Under the pieces are notes generated by a model that had not been told where the DNA came from, ran no database searches, and was given only the letters and a program-made list of their open reading frames with translations. From assembly GCA_942486035.1 (NCBI GenBank), contig CALNXK010000296.1, forward strand, positions 157,001 to 221,000: DNA of 64,000 bases, read 5' to 3'. This document shows, one piece after another, positions 37,801 to 41,056 of this stretch. Made by a program: the position numbers and the translations under genes. Each line of letters begins with the position of its first letter. Position 1 is the first letter of the stretch. This DNA comes from Porites lobata (taxonomy: Eukaryota; Cnidaria; Anthozoa; Scleractinia; Poritidae).

Positions 37801-39310
37801 GCACTTAAGGAATTAAAATTGATATTTCAATATCAAGGCACAGTAAAATTTTAAACTTACCTTTAGCTTTCTTCGATGCGCTTTGCGAGAAGCCAAAGAA
37901 ACTAGTAAGTTCTTTCTGCACCGCGTGGCGATGCTTGGCCGCCATTTTGGAACATACGGACTTGTTACAATGTTCCACCGTGAAGGCCTGGAGTCTAGTA
38001 AAATGGCGTTCATCGATCCGGTTTTGTTTGGATCACAGTCGTGCAAGAAACGAAAGAGCGATTCGGAAACAACTCAAGCAAACTTGCAGAAGAACAAAAC
38101 AAAGCAAAGAAAAGCGACTTAAACACAAAGTAAGCGGCTATAAATCCCAAAGTAAGCGGCGATCAATCGCCGGGTGCCGCCTTCTATTGAGAACCCTGGT
38201 TACCCCCAATGTCCCCCTCTTCTAGGTGAGATGGCTACTACTTCCAAAATTGGCTCTTCCTCCTACTGTGGGTTTTTTGGTATTAATTTTACATCCACTG
38301 ACTGATTTTATGAAATTTGAGCTATCATCAGTTGGCAGTTATTTCACAAAGACCACGGACTGGGATATCACGCAGGTGAAAACTACGTGCAAGTGTGGAA
38401 CCCAGGAATGAGGCAATACTAAAAAAAGACTGGGTCAAGGAAACTGGGGAAAAGCAAGATGGCGGCTGTTAATGAAGGCAGAATCCATCTGCAGCGCAGT
38501 GGAGGCAGGTTTTTGCTATCAATTTCCCATGCAGAAGTAAATTTGGTTGATTTTTTTAGGGTAATCTGTAAGGGTACTCTGTACAGTAGTCAGCAGAGTG
38601 GGGGTCAGTGTTTTCAACTTACCCGACAAAAGTGTCTCCTACAACATTTTCTAGAGACGAGTGTCTCGTCTCTTGACACAGGACTCTCATCTCTCGAGTC
38701 TAGACGAGGTAGGCGAGTTAGGGGTCGTAACATCATTTTGAGTGGCACTGTAACTCCCCCATAACAGTGGCCACTGAAGAAAGGTTCTACTATTGTATGT
38801 ATGTAGTAGCCATCTACAAACCTGCAGTGTAATAATCATCTAAACTGAACTTTGCAGCATAGATTTTTCAATTTCAATTTAAAATATATCAACGTAAATC
38901 CAACCTAAAATGTTCTTTGGCAACCAACGTCCCATGAGTTTCAAAATTCTTATTCAACCATGAGATCTGCGTAGAGATCAGACAAAAAAGGGGACAAGAT
39001 TTCTATATTACAACCAGTGTAATGTAGTGAAATATGTCCCTGACCTAAACACTTCAATTCAATTTCGTTAGTTTTAACATAATTTTTACATGAAATAAGC
39101 TCCGTTAATTAAGATCACAGAAATCATTATGACCATACCAAATTTCCTAACGATTCTCTTAAGACCTACCGATTGATTTCCTGTCCACACAAGTTCTTCA
39201 AGGGGATCAAATATAACTGCCGAAATACCAGAATGGTCTCTGTTGTTAAAAACACTCCTGATTTCTTGGTATTCTTCTCTAACTACTGCAGCGCCATGAT
39301 TAAGTTCCAT
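304..39310 (-). CDS. PAN2: PAN2, 5' part of gene (16 exons placed, 3' end outside window)
   Basis: PAN2 is the large subunit of the cytoplasmic PAN2-PAN3 deadenylase, which shortens poly(A) tails bound by poly(A)-binding protein. Exons placed, in gene order: 39170-39310, 32683-32849, 29355-29475, 18675-18749, 17409-17527, 16877-16952, 7804-7872, 6572-6716, (gap), 4776-4849, 4324-4374, 4037-4133, 2912-2993, 2180-2245, 1607-1701, 894-1022, 304-453. Every placed exon has AG/GT borders and adjoining exons agree in phase. The conceptual peptide tracks human PAN2, as remembered, from near the N terminus through NNFLRAFRTIPEA. Exons 1-8 form the WD40 region, 9-12 the linker and 13-16 the start of the pseudo-ubiquitin-hydrolase domain. 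The DEDD nuclease domain is beyond the left edge. About 552 residues are covered, with one exon missing between 4850 and 6571. Introns reach 10.6 kb and are full of repeats. Confidence 0.93.
454..893 (-). other. PAN2 intron 15
   Basis: AT-rich intron between exons 15 and 16. No coding signal or repeat seen. Confidence 0.75.
894..1022 (-). CDS. PAN2: PAN2 exon 15 (ubiquitin-hydrolase-like domain)
   Basis: 43 codons, phase 0 at both ends, reading LFYFVEPLRAGFQNHLCHRE then FCLACELGFLFQMLDMSSGQ TCQ. It matches human VLYFLEPVRCLIQNHLCQKE FCLACELGFLFHMLDLSRGD PCQ. The acceptor is TGTAG and the donor GTTTGT. Confidence 0.94.
1023..1606 (-). other. PAN2 intron 14
   Basis: AT-rich intron between exons 14 and 15. 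The open frames on the plus strand show no family resemblance. Confidence 0.75.
1607..1701 (-). CDS. PAN2: PAN2 exon 14 (ubiquitin-hydrolase-like domain)
   Basis: 95 bases: 2 bases completing a glycine, then 31 codons reading VEDFDFKHYNRTSFAGLETH and IPNAYCNAMLQ. It matches human LEDFDFKHYNKTLFAGLEPH IPNAYCNCMIQ almost residue for residue. In this family the site equivalent to the catalytic cysteine region (AYCN) is not an active protease. The acceptor is GTTAG and the donor GTAAGT. Confidence 0.94.
1736..2096. repeat. Interspersed AGGCTAAACAGGTTCTTA repeats in PAN2 intron 13
   Basis: Within intron 13 (1702-2179) a motif close to TTAGGCTAAACAGGTTCTTA recurs four times with changes, near 1752, 1797, 2024 and 2070. 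Copies are spaced unevenly. Origin not recognised. Confidence 0.55.
2180..2245 (-). CDS. PAN2: PAN2 exon 13 (start of ubiquitin-hydrolase-like domain)
   Basis: 66 bases: 2 bases completing an aspartate, 21 codons and one base over. It reads EDPGSIIPKHYRRVEIRYSK L, matching human SKKYRKVTIKYSKLG. The acceptor is TCACAG and the donor GTTCGT. Confidence 0.9.
   Translation of the reverse strand, partial: TKILEVLYQNTTDEWRYDTQN
2246..2911 (-). other. PAN2 intron 12, with a G homopolymer
   Basis: The intron between exons 12 and 13 contains a run of about 20 G at 2850-2871, 41 bases from exon 12. Nothing else is recognised. Confidence 0.65.
2912..2993 (-). CDS. PAN2: PAN2 exon 12 (linker)
   Basis: 82 bases: 27 codons and one base over, reading VAYPVIKDSVMVSPEEENTV PDSPMNR. 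It is placed by phase, by the splice sites (TTTTAG and GTACTG) and by resemblance to human IPYRLKESDSEF and TESPVGREEE. Similarity is weaker than in the other exons, as expected for a linker. Confidence 0.8.
2994..4036 (-). other. PAN2 intron 11
   Basis: Holds the LINE remnant at 3417-3722 and a short perfect palindrome CTTCGGCCGAAG near 3153. From about 3750 to 4000 there is a G+C-richer stretch open in several frames, which I do not recognise. Confidence 0.6.
3417..3722 (+). pseudogene. LINE reverse-transcriptase protein, C-terminal remnant
   Basis: Open frame of 101 codons whose first half (LSLSKPKTTTYGLNSFSYFS then AKQWTALPDFFRTS) resembles the last part of cnidarian CR1/L2-type LINE proteins, where a PRTNYLKRSFSYSGAKLWNSLP-like segment precedes the end. 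The remainder is hydrophobic and probably non-coding. AT-rich TTATT repeats follow, as in a 3' untranslated tail. It lies in PAN2 intron 11, antisense to the gene, and has no RT core. Confidence 0.6.
4037..4133 (-). CDS. PAN2: PAN2 exon 11 (linker)
   Basis: 97 bases: one base completing an arginine, then 32 codons containing EPEILRTMVVRHFIGYAPNP and ending RKRNQ. It matches human DAEILRTMKKVGFIGYAPNP and RLRNQ. The acceptor is TCGCAG and the donor GTATGT. The intron upstream (4134-4323) is only 190 bases and nearly half of it is a hairpin transposon. Confidence 0.92.
4177..4257. mobile_element. MULE-like hairpin MITE
   Basis: 81-base imperfect palindrome starting TAGTCTCCC and ending GGGAGACTA, with inner arms GCAGCCGTATTTGTC and its near complement. 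Flanks are 9-base near-identical duplications, TAGTAACAC at 4168-4176 and TAGTAACAA at 4258-4266. Nine-base target duplications are typical of Mutator-like elements. It fills nearly half of the 190-base PAN2 intron 10. Confidence 0.75.
4324..4374 (-). CDS. PAN2: PAN2 exon 10 (linker)
   Basis: 51 bases: one base completing an asparagine, 16 codons and 2 bases over. It reads GPLLSDWPAENMAAGD, matching human DTLLSDWPAANSAPAP. The acceptor is CCACAG and the donor GTAAAT. The phase agrees with both neighbours. Confidence 0.88.
4776..4849 (-). CDS. PAN2: PAN2 exon 9 (linker)
   Basis: 74 bases, phase 0 in and 2 bases over. It reads IPHLPPLPIDDYTVPLSAFP LPMP and aligns with the human linker part SLPPLDWSQDLLPLSLIPVP. 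The acceptor is TTTAG and the donor GTAAGT. In family structures this region follows the WD40 domain and leads into the PAN3-binding segment. Confidence 0.88.
4900..5140 (+). mobile_element. tRNA-derived SINE split by a MITE
   Basis: The 5' part has a tRNA-like A box (GTGGTTGAGCGG near 4918) and B box (GGTCCGGGTTCAAGCC near 4957). After the inserted hairpin (4976-5054) the SINE continues with GTGTTTCCGTAAACAAGTA and CACAATATCTCTCTTCAC, which resembles the conserved body of metazoan SINEs with a TTGGGCAAG...CTCTC core. It is not a functional tRNA gene, as no acceptor stem closes. Confidence 0.65.
4976..5054. mobile_element. MULE-like hairpin MITE nested in the SINE
   Basis: 79 bases with inverted ends TAGCCTGTTCCAGGCGT and ACGCCTGGAACAGGCTA. 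The 9-base flanks AAGCCTTAC (4967-4975) and AAGCCTTTC (5055-5063) differ at one base and interrupt the SINE just after its B box. The ends resemble the elements at 28974 and, less closely, 4177 and 40785. Confidence 0.78.
5514..5606 (+). repeat. Dispersed repeat, copy 1
   Basis: Shares an interrupted but clear similarity with 44608-44700, including CGCTTGTG(C/T)GTGACAAACGTGACA and a following TTACNTGNGTGTTT. Family unknown. Confidence 0.55.
6572..6716 (-). CDS. PAN2: PAN2 exon 8 (end of WD40 region)
   Basis: 145 bases: 48 codons plus one base of a glycine codon. It reads NGQFQLHEPGGLVTQSSMMV to FDISATCQSMVFGDAG and matches human SGQCQFCEPTGLANPADIF to FDVSASKQALAFGDSEG. The acceptor is CCTCAG and the donor GTATTG. 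The next exon should start with two bases of the split glycine codon and was not found. Confidence 0.92.
6759..6920. mobile_element. Hairpin MITE in PAN2 intron 7
   Basis: About 160-base imperfect palindrome. The outer arms TAATAGCATGATTT and AAATCACGCTATTA are near complements, and the inner arms centre on ATACCACGAGTGATATTTC. No clear target duplication was seen. It starts 43 bases upstream of exon 8. Confidence 0.65.
7490..7672. mobile_element. Harbinger-type MITE (TTA duplication)
   Basis: 183 bases with inverted ends AGCCCCGTGCAAACGGACGC and the near complement of it, bracketed by TTA at 7487-7489 and 7673-7675. Three-base TTA/TWA duplications suit PIF/Harbinger elements. There is no coding capacity. 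It lies in PAN2 intron 7. Confidence 0.65.
7804..7872 (-). CDS. PAN2: PAN2 exon 7 (WD40 region)
   Basis: 23 codons, phase 0 at both ends, reading IAVDPLMLKFVPALTSRVAV then VSQ. It matches human VHVDPAFLRFIPTYTSRLAI ISQ. The acceptor is TTTAG and the donor GTAGGT. The open frame running past the donor to about 7420 is intron read-through into a hairpin element and is not coding. Confidence 0.92.
7958..8003. repeat. Dispersed repeat with inverted copy at 16252-16298
   Basis: The segment around TTAAAGGGACAGGTTCACGG and GCATGCTCATTAATT recurs as its reverse complement at about 16252-16298, both within PAN2 intron 6. Family unknown. Confidence 0.6.
8004..8900. other. PAN2 intron 6, unassigned stretch
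   Basis: Contains a small palindrome ATTTGGGC/GCCCAAAT at 8091-8109 and a loosely repeated GGATCGAAAT...CACCAATCA motif (8405 and 8481). No gene recognised. Confidence 0.5.
8928..9281 (+). CDS. Unrecognised ORF with a hydrophobic segment, possibly part of a mobile element
   Basis: 117 codons from ATG. The N-terminal half is polar and rich in Cys, Asp and Glu (VCVAGYHCDNSDFDLCITEH). A hydrophobic segment follows (TTVITATILFIISILF) and could cross a membrane. Shortly after, in another frame, an open stretch at 9267-9417 is acidic (EVTTREANELVV...KEVDLVV). I do not recognise either. They lie upstream of the NPGP/protease-like fragment at 10809 in the same orientation and may be remnants of the same element. 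Confidence 0.3.
   Translation: MDKSFNRGMFNKFESRKVCVAGYHCDNSDFDLCITEHNELPVIKICSDEGRDDCQQLKPKGTEASFGTTVITATILFIISILFSRVTVNVLVFVLRVVFFHTMRRDFALSASFVLVF
9555..10018. mobile_element. Hairpin-ended MITE with C/G-run termini and 8-base duplication
   Basis: 464 bases starting CCGGGGGGGG and ending CCCCCCCCGG, flanked by an identical TTCGAAAT at 9547-9554 and 10019-10026. Inner arms share GGGTATGTGCCGCCC. The body repeats ATACCCCGTTCTAGAAATGG several times. An 8-base duplication suits hAT-type non-autonomous elements, but the termini are too simple to classify. Confidence 0.75.
10300..10420 (+). repeat. Short tandem repeat TGGAACGATCTGACT
   Basis: Five or six imperfect units of about 20 bases around TGGAACGA(A/T)CTGACT. 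It ends at the point where the open frame starting 10418 begins. Confidence 0.65.
10809..11606 (+). pseudogene. 2A-like motif followed by a C76/OTU-like cysteine-protease domain
   Basis: One frame is open from 10809 to a stop at 11606, though its first ATG is at 10956. It opens with a 2A-type ribosome-skipping consensus (NIEKNPGP, 10836-10859). It then reads GENGGQRCVAMSLCALIY with a candidate catalytic cysteine and, about 120 residues on, VFDSHARDM with a candidate catalytic histidine. From memory this Cys...DSH layout is found in C76-type (herpesvirus tegument-like) and OTU-like protease domains of eukaryotic mobile-element proteins that also carry PIF1-type helicases. The upstream TAA at 10806 and the lack of downstream helicase suggest a fragment. 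It lies in PAN2 intron 6, antisense to the gene. Confidence 0.55.
11607..12240. other. PAN2 intron 6, unassigned stretch
   Basis: An 88-codon open frame at 11734-12000 (VVQQTSGEKDLSSLVRDDDS) may be a further broken piece of the upstream element. I cannot assign it. Confidence 0.35.
12268..12305. repeat. Short hairpin with inverted CCAAT motifs
   Basis: GGCCACATTGGTGCAC and GTGCACCAATATGGC are near-complementary arms separated by six bases. Confidence 0.6.
12754..13340 (+). repeat. Left terminal inverted repeat
   Basis: Reverse complement of 15577-16163 with few differences. The paired 60-codon open frames at 13006-13188 (minus) and 15728-15910 (plus) are just the same TIR sequence read on opposite strands. 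Confidence 0.88.
12888..12923. promoter_or_regulatory. CCAAT-box palindrome inside the left TIR
   Basis: CTGATTGGCCAG and CTGGCCAATCAG form a perfect inverted pair around an A/T core. The same palindrome is kept in the right TIR at 15993-16029. Inverted CCAAT boxes are common in animal promoters; a promoter role is inferred. Confidence 0.5.
13341..14950. other. Interior of the long-TIR element, no recognisable gene
   Basis: AT-rich. A 63-codon open frame at 13627-13818 ends in AYWVNLHCD and matches nothing I know. No transposase motifs were seen on either strand. Confidence 0.5.
15025..15325 (-). pseudogene. RecQ-like DNA helicase fragment
   Basis: On the minus strand the conceptual peptide reads CNPLVIVISPLMSVVEDQV, the motif Ia region of RecQ helicases, then SLGIQAAYLGESK and, after an in-frame TAG near 15155 and a frame change, LLYGSPKSLTGGQEIQGNVL. 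A possible acceptor TTAG precedes the fragment at 15326. Walker A and DExH motifs are absent, so it is a remnant of captured or element-encoded helicase exons. Confidence 0.65.
15577..16163 (-). repeat. Right terminal inverted repeat
   Basis: Pairs with 12754-13340 and ends CCGAGGATG before the GGGATTGTG duplication. It contains the second CCAAT palindrome (15993-16029). Confidence 0.88.
16252..16298. repeat. Dispersed repeat, inverted partner of 7958-8003
   Basis: Contains TGATAAATGAGCATTCGCTG and ACCTGTCCCTTTAA, near complements of the copy at 7958-8003. Confidence 0.6.
16550..16735. mobile_element. Hairpin MITE in PAN2 intron 6
   Basis: 186 bases. The end arms share GCCCTTTGCAGCTAGCCATT and CACGTGGTACAAAAC in inverted orientation, and inner arms match around GGGACAAGACAAAC. 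No clear target duplication. Confidence 0.7.
16877..16952 (-). CDS. PAN2: PAN2 exon 6 (WD40 region)
   Basis: 76 bases: one base completing an arginine, then 25 codons reading MGRLAVDRFLMVYDLRTLRA to LPPLQ. It matches human LTGLACDRFLKVYDLRMMRA ITPLQ. The acceptor is TTTAG and the donor GTATGC. It is separated from exon 7 by a 9-kb intron with two large mobile-element remnants. Confidence 0.92.
17409..17527 (-). CDS. PAN2: PAN2 exon 5 (WD40 region)
   Basis: 119 bases, phase 0 in and 2 bases over. It reads VRLRDPSSLTWEHVLDAHTG then LSDFDVSGNLLVTCGFCS, matching human VSLRDLRTFKVEHEFDAFSG and LSDFDVHGNLLAACGFSS. The acceptor is ATCAG and the donor GTAAAA. Confidence 0.92.
17880..18310. other. 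PAN2 intron 4, short duplications
   Basis: A tandem duplication of about 60 bases lies at 18180-18305 (ATACCTCGTTCTTTAA...GAAACAAGCG). Around 17990-18065 a TCGCCCGAA motif recurs. No gene seen. Confidence 0.55.
18675..18749 (-). CDS. PAN2: PAN2 exon 4 (WD40 region)
   Basis: 25 codons, phase 0 at both ends, reading TEVEPGTVVMKQSARYLCCG and then DTAGK. It matches human VETPGVTIMRQTNRFFFCG followed by HTSGK. The acceptor is TGTAG and the donor GTAATG. Its upstream intron is almost entirely satellite DNA. Confidence 0.9.
18899..19247. mobile_element. MITE with AGAGCGATTTTC ends
   Basis: 349 bases with inverted ends AGAGCGATTTTCCTATGA and TCATACGAAAATCGCTCT. It fills most of the space between PAN2 exon 4 and the GATC satellite. 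No reliable target duplication. Confidence 0.65.
19885..21312 (-). repeat. Inverted block of the GATC satellite
   Basis: Here the unit reads as the complement (GATCCATCGATCTAGC). Irregular words match a forward copy in reverse: the GTACAACGCGATATCGG stretch near 22765 has its complement near 20128, and the left and right limits pair with about 23010 and 21531. The block is thus a near-identical inverted duplicate of 21531-23010, separated from it by about 220 bases. Confidence 0.85.
21313..26273 (+). repeat. Forward GATC satellite with higher-order copies
   Basis: Distinctive variants recur as blocks. TAGATTAATGGATTGCTAGA lies at 21341, 22981, 24751 and 25672, giving spacings of 1640, 1770 and 921 bases. 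An AGCAGTTATATGGGTCACTA variant lies near 22270, 22425 and 23985, with another near 19570. The array therefore grew by duplicating kilobase-scale segments as well as 8-base units. Confidence 0.85.
26274..28815 (+). pseudogene. CR1/L2-type LINE ORF2 remnant inside the satellite
   Basis: Pieces in order: endonuclease (26274-27024) with YRPPDSP, GDLNCDM, LIDVIYTN and SDHSIV; linker; reverse transcriptase (27185-28249) with NNYRPISVIS, FLDLKKAFDTVDH, GVPQGTILGPLL and MYADDT; C-terminal part (28338-28815) with IQKLQNRAARVL. The frame shifts near 26985, 27080 and 27230, and a small deletion near 28245 creates a stop. The endonuclease N terminus is missing on the left. On the right the protein breaks inside the conserved PRTNYYKNSF segment where satellite resumes, so there is no 3' untranslated region or tail. 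Confidence 0.9.
28974..29076. mobile_element. MULE-like hairpin MITE inside the satellite
   Basis: 103-base near-perfect hairpin with ends TAGCCTGCGAGCAAGCT and AGCTTGCTCGCAGGCTA and a CGCGTTCTCGCG core. The 9-base flanks CTAGATCGG and CTAGATCAG could be a target duplication but are also satellite words. Confidence 0.78.
29355..29475 (-). CDS. PAN2: PAN2 exon 3 (WD40 region)
   Basis: 121 bases: one base completing a split serine codon, then 40 codons (GTDLSDLQCML through GLVSNK). It matches the human segment with VGGLQNHILEIDL; here the core is VAGHQNLMLEVDL. The donor GTAATT at 29354 lies only about 50 bases from the edge of the 10-kb GATC satellite. Confidence 0.9.
29549..29790 (+). repeat. 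Dispersed repeat beginning with a CCACCAC/GTGGTGG hairpin
   Basis: Starts with the stem CCACCACCTTACCGTGGTGG and runs through GAGCTATGTCGGCTGGAG. I associate this opening with the 5' end of a widespread invertebrate retroelement, but cannot name it with confidence. It lies about 75 bases upstream of PAN2 exon 3. Confidence 0.45.
29823..30311. mobile_element. MITE with ATACCATAAACTGC ends
   Basis: Ends ATACCATAAACTGCTGCT and AGCGGCAGTTTATGGTAT are near complements. A nested hairpin at 29870-29942 pairs CCTCCCCTAAGCCAACATT with AATGTTGGTTTAGGGGAGG. It is flanked by TA. Confidence 0.65.
30312..31789. other. PAN2 intron 2, unassigned stretch with one hairpin
   Basis: A hairpin at 30873-30976 pairs TTAATATTGTTGAATAA with TTATTCAACAATATTAA. 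No gene or other repeat is recognised. Confidence 0.55.
31790..31900. repeat. ATT microsatellite
   Basis: Mostly uninterrupted TTA/ATT triplets with a few changes. It adjoins the 3' side of the R2-like LINE remnant and may be its tail or part of its target. Confidence 0.85.
31901..32640 (-). pseudogene. R2-like LINE, C-terminal zinc knuckle and restriction-like endonuclease
   Basis: The open frame at 31984-32667 encodes the C-terminal part of an R2-type retroelement protein. It has a CCHC knuckle (KCRLCGRFDKTIDHLLVSGC) and a restriction-like endonuclease core with RPDIVLKN and, 11 residues on, LLIDMTIPLD, followed by KLTKYKDLEIEV. The reverse-transcriptase part is absent (5' truncation). The first dozen residues come from an ATT/ATC microsatellite. 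The C terminus looks intact (HLHRRLLSIK then stop). Confidence 0.8.
32683..32849 (-). CDS. PAN2: PAN2 exon 2 (WD40 region)
   Basis: 167 bases, phase 0 in and 2 bases over at the end. It reads GYLASYFGPELQKYTSF and continues to RPGLRIFRL, matching the human stretch around SFFGPALERYSSFQV and GGLIIFDYL. The acceptor is TTCAG at 32850 and the donor is GTAAG at 32682. The intron begins just 16 bases before a microsatellite and an R2-like LINE end. Confidence 0.9.
33488..33715 (+). repeat. Dispersed repeat, left copy of an inverted pair around the hAT element
   Basis: Carries GTTGAAAACACTGACCCCC (33488-33506) and AACAGCCACCATCTTGCTTTT (33671-33691). Both recur inverted at 38600-38618 and 38450-38470, the second with one mismatch. 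Confidence 0.65.
33716..34400. other. PAN2 intron 1, no feature seen
   Basis: AT-rich sequence without recognisable genes or repeats. Confidence 0.5.
34401..34583. mobile_element. Hairpin MITE
   Basis: Arms GATCATCGCAGTTATACATG and the near complement ending at 34583 enclose AACTTTTGCAGTTGTGAAAA and its partner. The centre has a B-box-like GGATTCGAATCC, which is self-complementary and not enough for a tRNA. Confidence 0.7.
34621..38197 (-). mobile_element. hAT transposon, structurally complete
   Basis: 3577 bases with inverted ends AGGGTTCTCAATAGA and TCTATTGAGAACCCT, flanked by an identical 8-base duplication GGTTACCC at 34613-34620 and 38198-38205. Because the duplication and TIR share C and G bases, the exact cut could shift by one or two. 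Inside is a two-exon transposase gene on the minus strand. It sits in PAN2 intron 1 in the same orientation as PAN2. Confidence 0.9.
34849..37945 (-). pseudogene. hAT transposase with one in-frame stop
   Basis: Exon 1 is 37861-37945 (ATG in AAAATGG context, donor GTAAGT). Exon 2 starts at 37640 after a TTTTCAG acceptor and is open to a TAA at 35122-35124 (867 residues). The same frame then stays open for 90 codons to 34849. The protein has a TTF-type zinc finger (about residues 140-220, CILC and SHADSDRH), the hAT first and second acidic motifs (LMDEVSDIS and IVTDGASAM), VHCLAHCLALSC, STRCLSF and the C-terminal dimerisation block (ERGASCLKRLKTRLRS). The stop falls just after that block, and the reading beyond it (LLWNNKKNRRK) looks like a family C terminus, so the TAA is probably a late nonsense change. 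Confidence 0.85.
38425..38620 (-). repeat. Dispersed repeat, right copy of an inverted pair around the hAT element
   Basis: Inverted partner of 33488-33715. The two copies differ in spacing, so they may be two separate insertions of one family or the worn ends of a larger element that the hAT entered. Confidence 0.65.
39170..39310 (-). CDS. PAN2: PAN2 exon 1 (start of WD40 region)
   Basis: 47 codons from an ATG at 39310 to a donor GTAGGT, ending in phase 0. The segment EEYQEIRSV followed later by DPLEELVWTGNQS parallels YSELHSV and DLHEEMLWVGSHGG of human PAN2. The start is the first ATG of the open frame. It would leave the protein shorter at the N terminus than the human form, and an AG lies directly before the ATG, so an upstream exon cannot be excluded. 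Confidence 0.82.
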
Positions 39311-39568
39311 CTTTCAAAACAACAACTGGTCAGCAGCAGCGGTTAGGTACATGTACGAGGCACTGTAGTGTATTCTTCGCTCCCAGTCTCCCCTTCGCAG
39401 CCGTCTTTGTCCGGTCAAAGCCTGGAAAAGACTGAGGTTGGCCACAGGGATAGGATTCCTATTTTATTACCTGCAACAGAGTCGCAAATTTATTTATTTT
39501 GTGTGGAACAGGTCCAGAGTGTCGAAGACTCAGCCGCACATCTTCATAGTAAAATCAGTGGAGTACCC

Positions 39569-39758
39569 CCGGTGTGACAGTGATATGGGCATCCTTGCGT
39601 TTTGAGCATCCCCATTCCCAAAACCGTAGCGATACAGGCATCCCCTTCTCATACGACCGTAGTGATTTGGATTAGGGTTAGTTGGGATAGCCACATCACT
39701 AGGGTTTTCGGATGGAGATGCCCAAAAAGCGGGGATGCTCATATCACTGTGACACCGG
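39569..39758. mobile_element. MITE with CCGGTGTGACAGTGATAT ends
   Basis: 190 bases. The ends are complementary except for one base, and the inner arms share GGGCATCC. It lies about 260 bases upstream of the PAN2 start, in the likely promoter region. Confidence 0.65.
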
Positions 39759-40784
39759 ACGCCAATAAAAATGCCATGAAAGTATTGAAAGGCATGCAGT
39801 GGGGCATAGATATATATTCTCTGAGTGTTAAGGTAATTCTGGTAATTCTCCTAGCTGTGATCTCTTTTTTTGCATCTAATGACCAGAAGCTTTCGGTAAG
39901 TACATGACAGACACATGAAGAAAATCTACCGAAAAGTAACAGACACCAGCCGAAGAAAAAGAAATACATTACTTTATAAAAAAAATGAAACACAGACATT
40001 CAGAGTAAGTACAAGGCAATGTATAGAAGGCTTGCACTAGAACCTGTAGCTTATCTCAGATTACTGAGTCCTTCCACAGAGGTGGATCCAGGATTTTTTT
40101 TAGGAGGGGGTGCACTCGTCTCTTGCTGTACTTCAACACCAATAAACCACATAGTGTTTTTTCTTGCAGAATACCAGTTCAGGTCATCTTCCCCTAGATT
40201 GTTTCAAACATTGGCCTCGTTGACAATCTTCTGAACCGGTTATGTTTTATTCAATTTGATGGCAACTGTCATTGTTTGAATTTTGATAAATATCGTGACA
40301 GAGCTCCTGACGAATAAACGAGCGTTGTTTACTTACAGTGCAGTTTTATATATGAAAAAAAGAAAGAAAAAGAATAACTATAACAGCAAAAAGCAAAACC
40401 AGAGGATCTATTACTTGGCTCAGTTTGATCAAAAATAAAACACAAACAGTGGTGATAAACATTGTGAACTTTCGCATTTTTATATAAACTTGATCTTTCT
40501 TATGCTAGTCAACATCCATTTTCAAAAGTGATCAAAAGGGATAATTGCAGATTGTGACAAAACTATAGTATACAAAATCAGGAGAGCATCGGCTCCTGAC
40601 ATAAAAGGCAAGGGATTTGGAAATGAGATTTAGAAAATTCTTATCAGTGAAATTAAGGTGACAGTCAAACAATAAAACATCAGCTTTTCACTCATTTCCT
40701 GTCATTTTTCCCATCTGATGTTGAAATCAAAAGCTGCCTTAACAACTGTGTTTGTCTTGTCTTACATTGATATATCTGATTCGC
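39759..40784. other. Upstream of PAN2, no gene recognised
   Basis: A stretch near 40080-40180 (GGTGGATCCAGGATTTTTTT) resembles a dispersed repeat. Otherwise AT-rich and unassigned. Confidence 0.45.
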
Positions 40785-40882
40785 TAGTCTTCTACACAGC
40801 CGTTTGTAGTGTCGTTACGCAACGCTCCTCCCCACAGAGGAGCGTTGCGTGATAACACTAAAAACGGCTGTGTAGCAGACTA
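40785..40882. mobile_element. MULE-like hairpin MITE
   Basis: 98-base hairpin with ends TAGTCTTCTACACAGCCGTT and its near complement, and central arms CGCAACGCTCCTC and GAGGAGCGTTGCG. The 9-base flanks CTGATTCGC and CTAATTTGC agree at seven positions. It has the same type of ends as 4177-4257. Confidence 0.75.
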
Positions 40883-40905
40883 CTAATTTGCCCGACGCTA
40901 AACTG

Positions 40906-41056
40906 ATTTCAAAATGATCCCAATCGATATTTTGTCGGGTGGATTTACATGGTCAACAATAGCTGGCGTGTAGTCATTATTAGCGAGTTGTTAGCGAGAG
41001 CCTTAAACACACGTCAGCTACTGCTGATATAATATTGAGTGGGATCATTTTGAAAT
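40906..41056. mobile_element. Foldback element
   Basis: Arms ATTTCAAAATGATCCC at 40906 and GGGATCATTTTGAAAT ending at 41056 are perfectly complementary, with weaker inner pairing. Confidence 0.65.
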
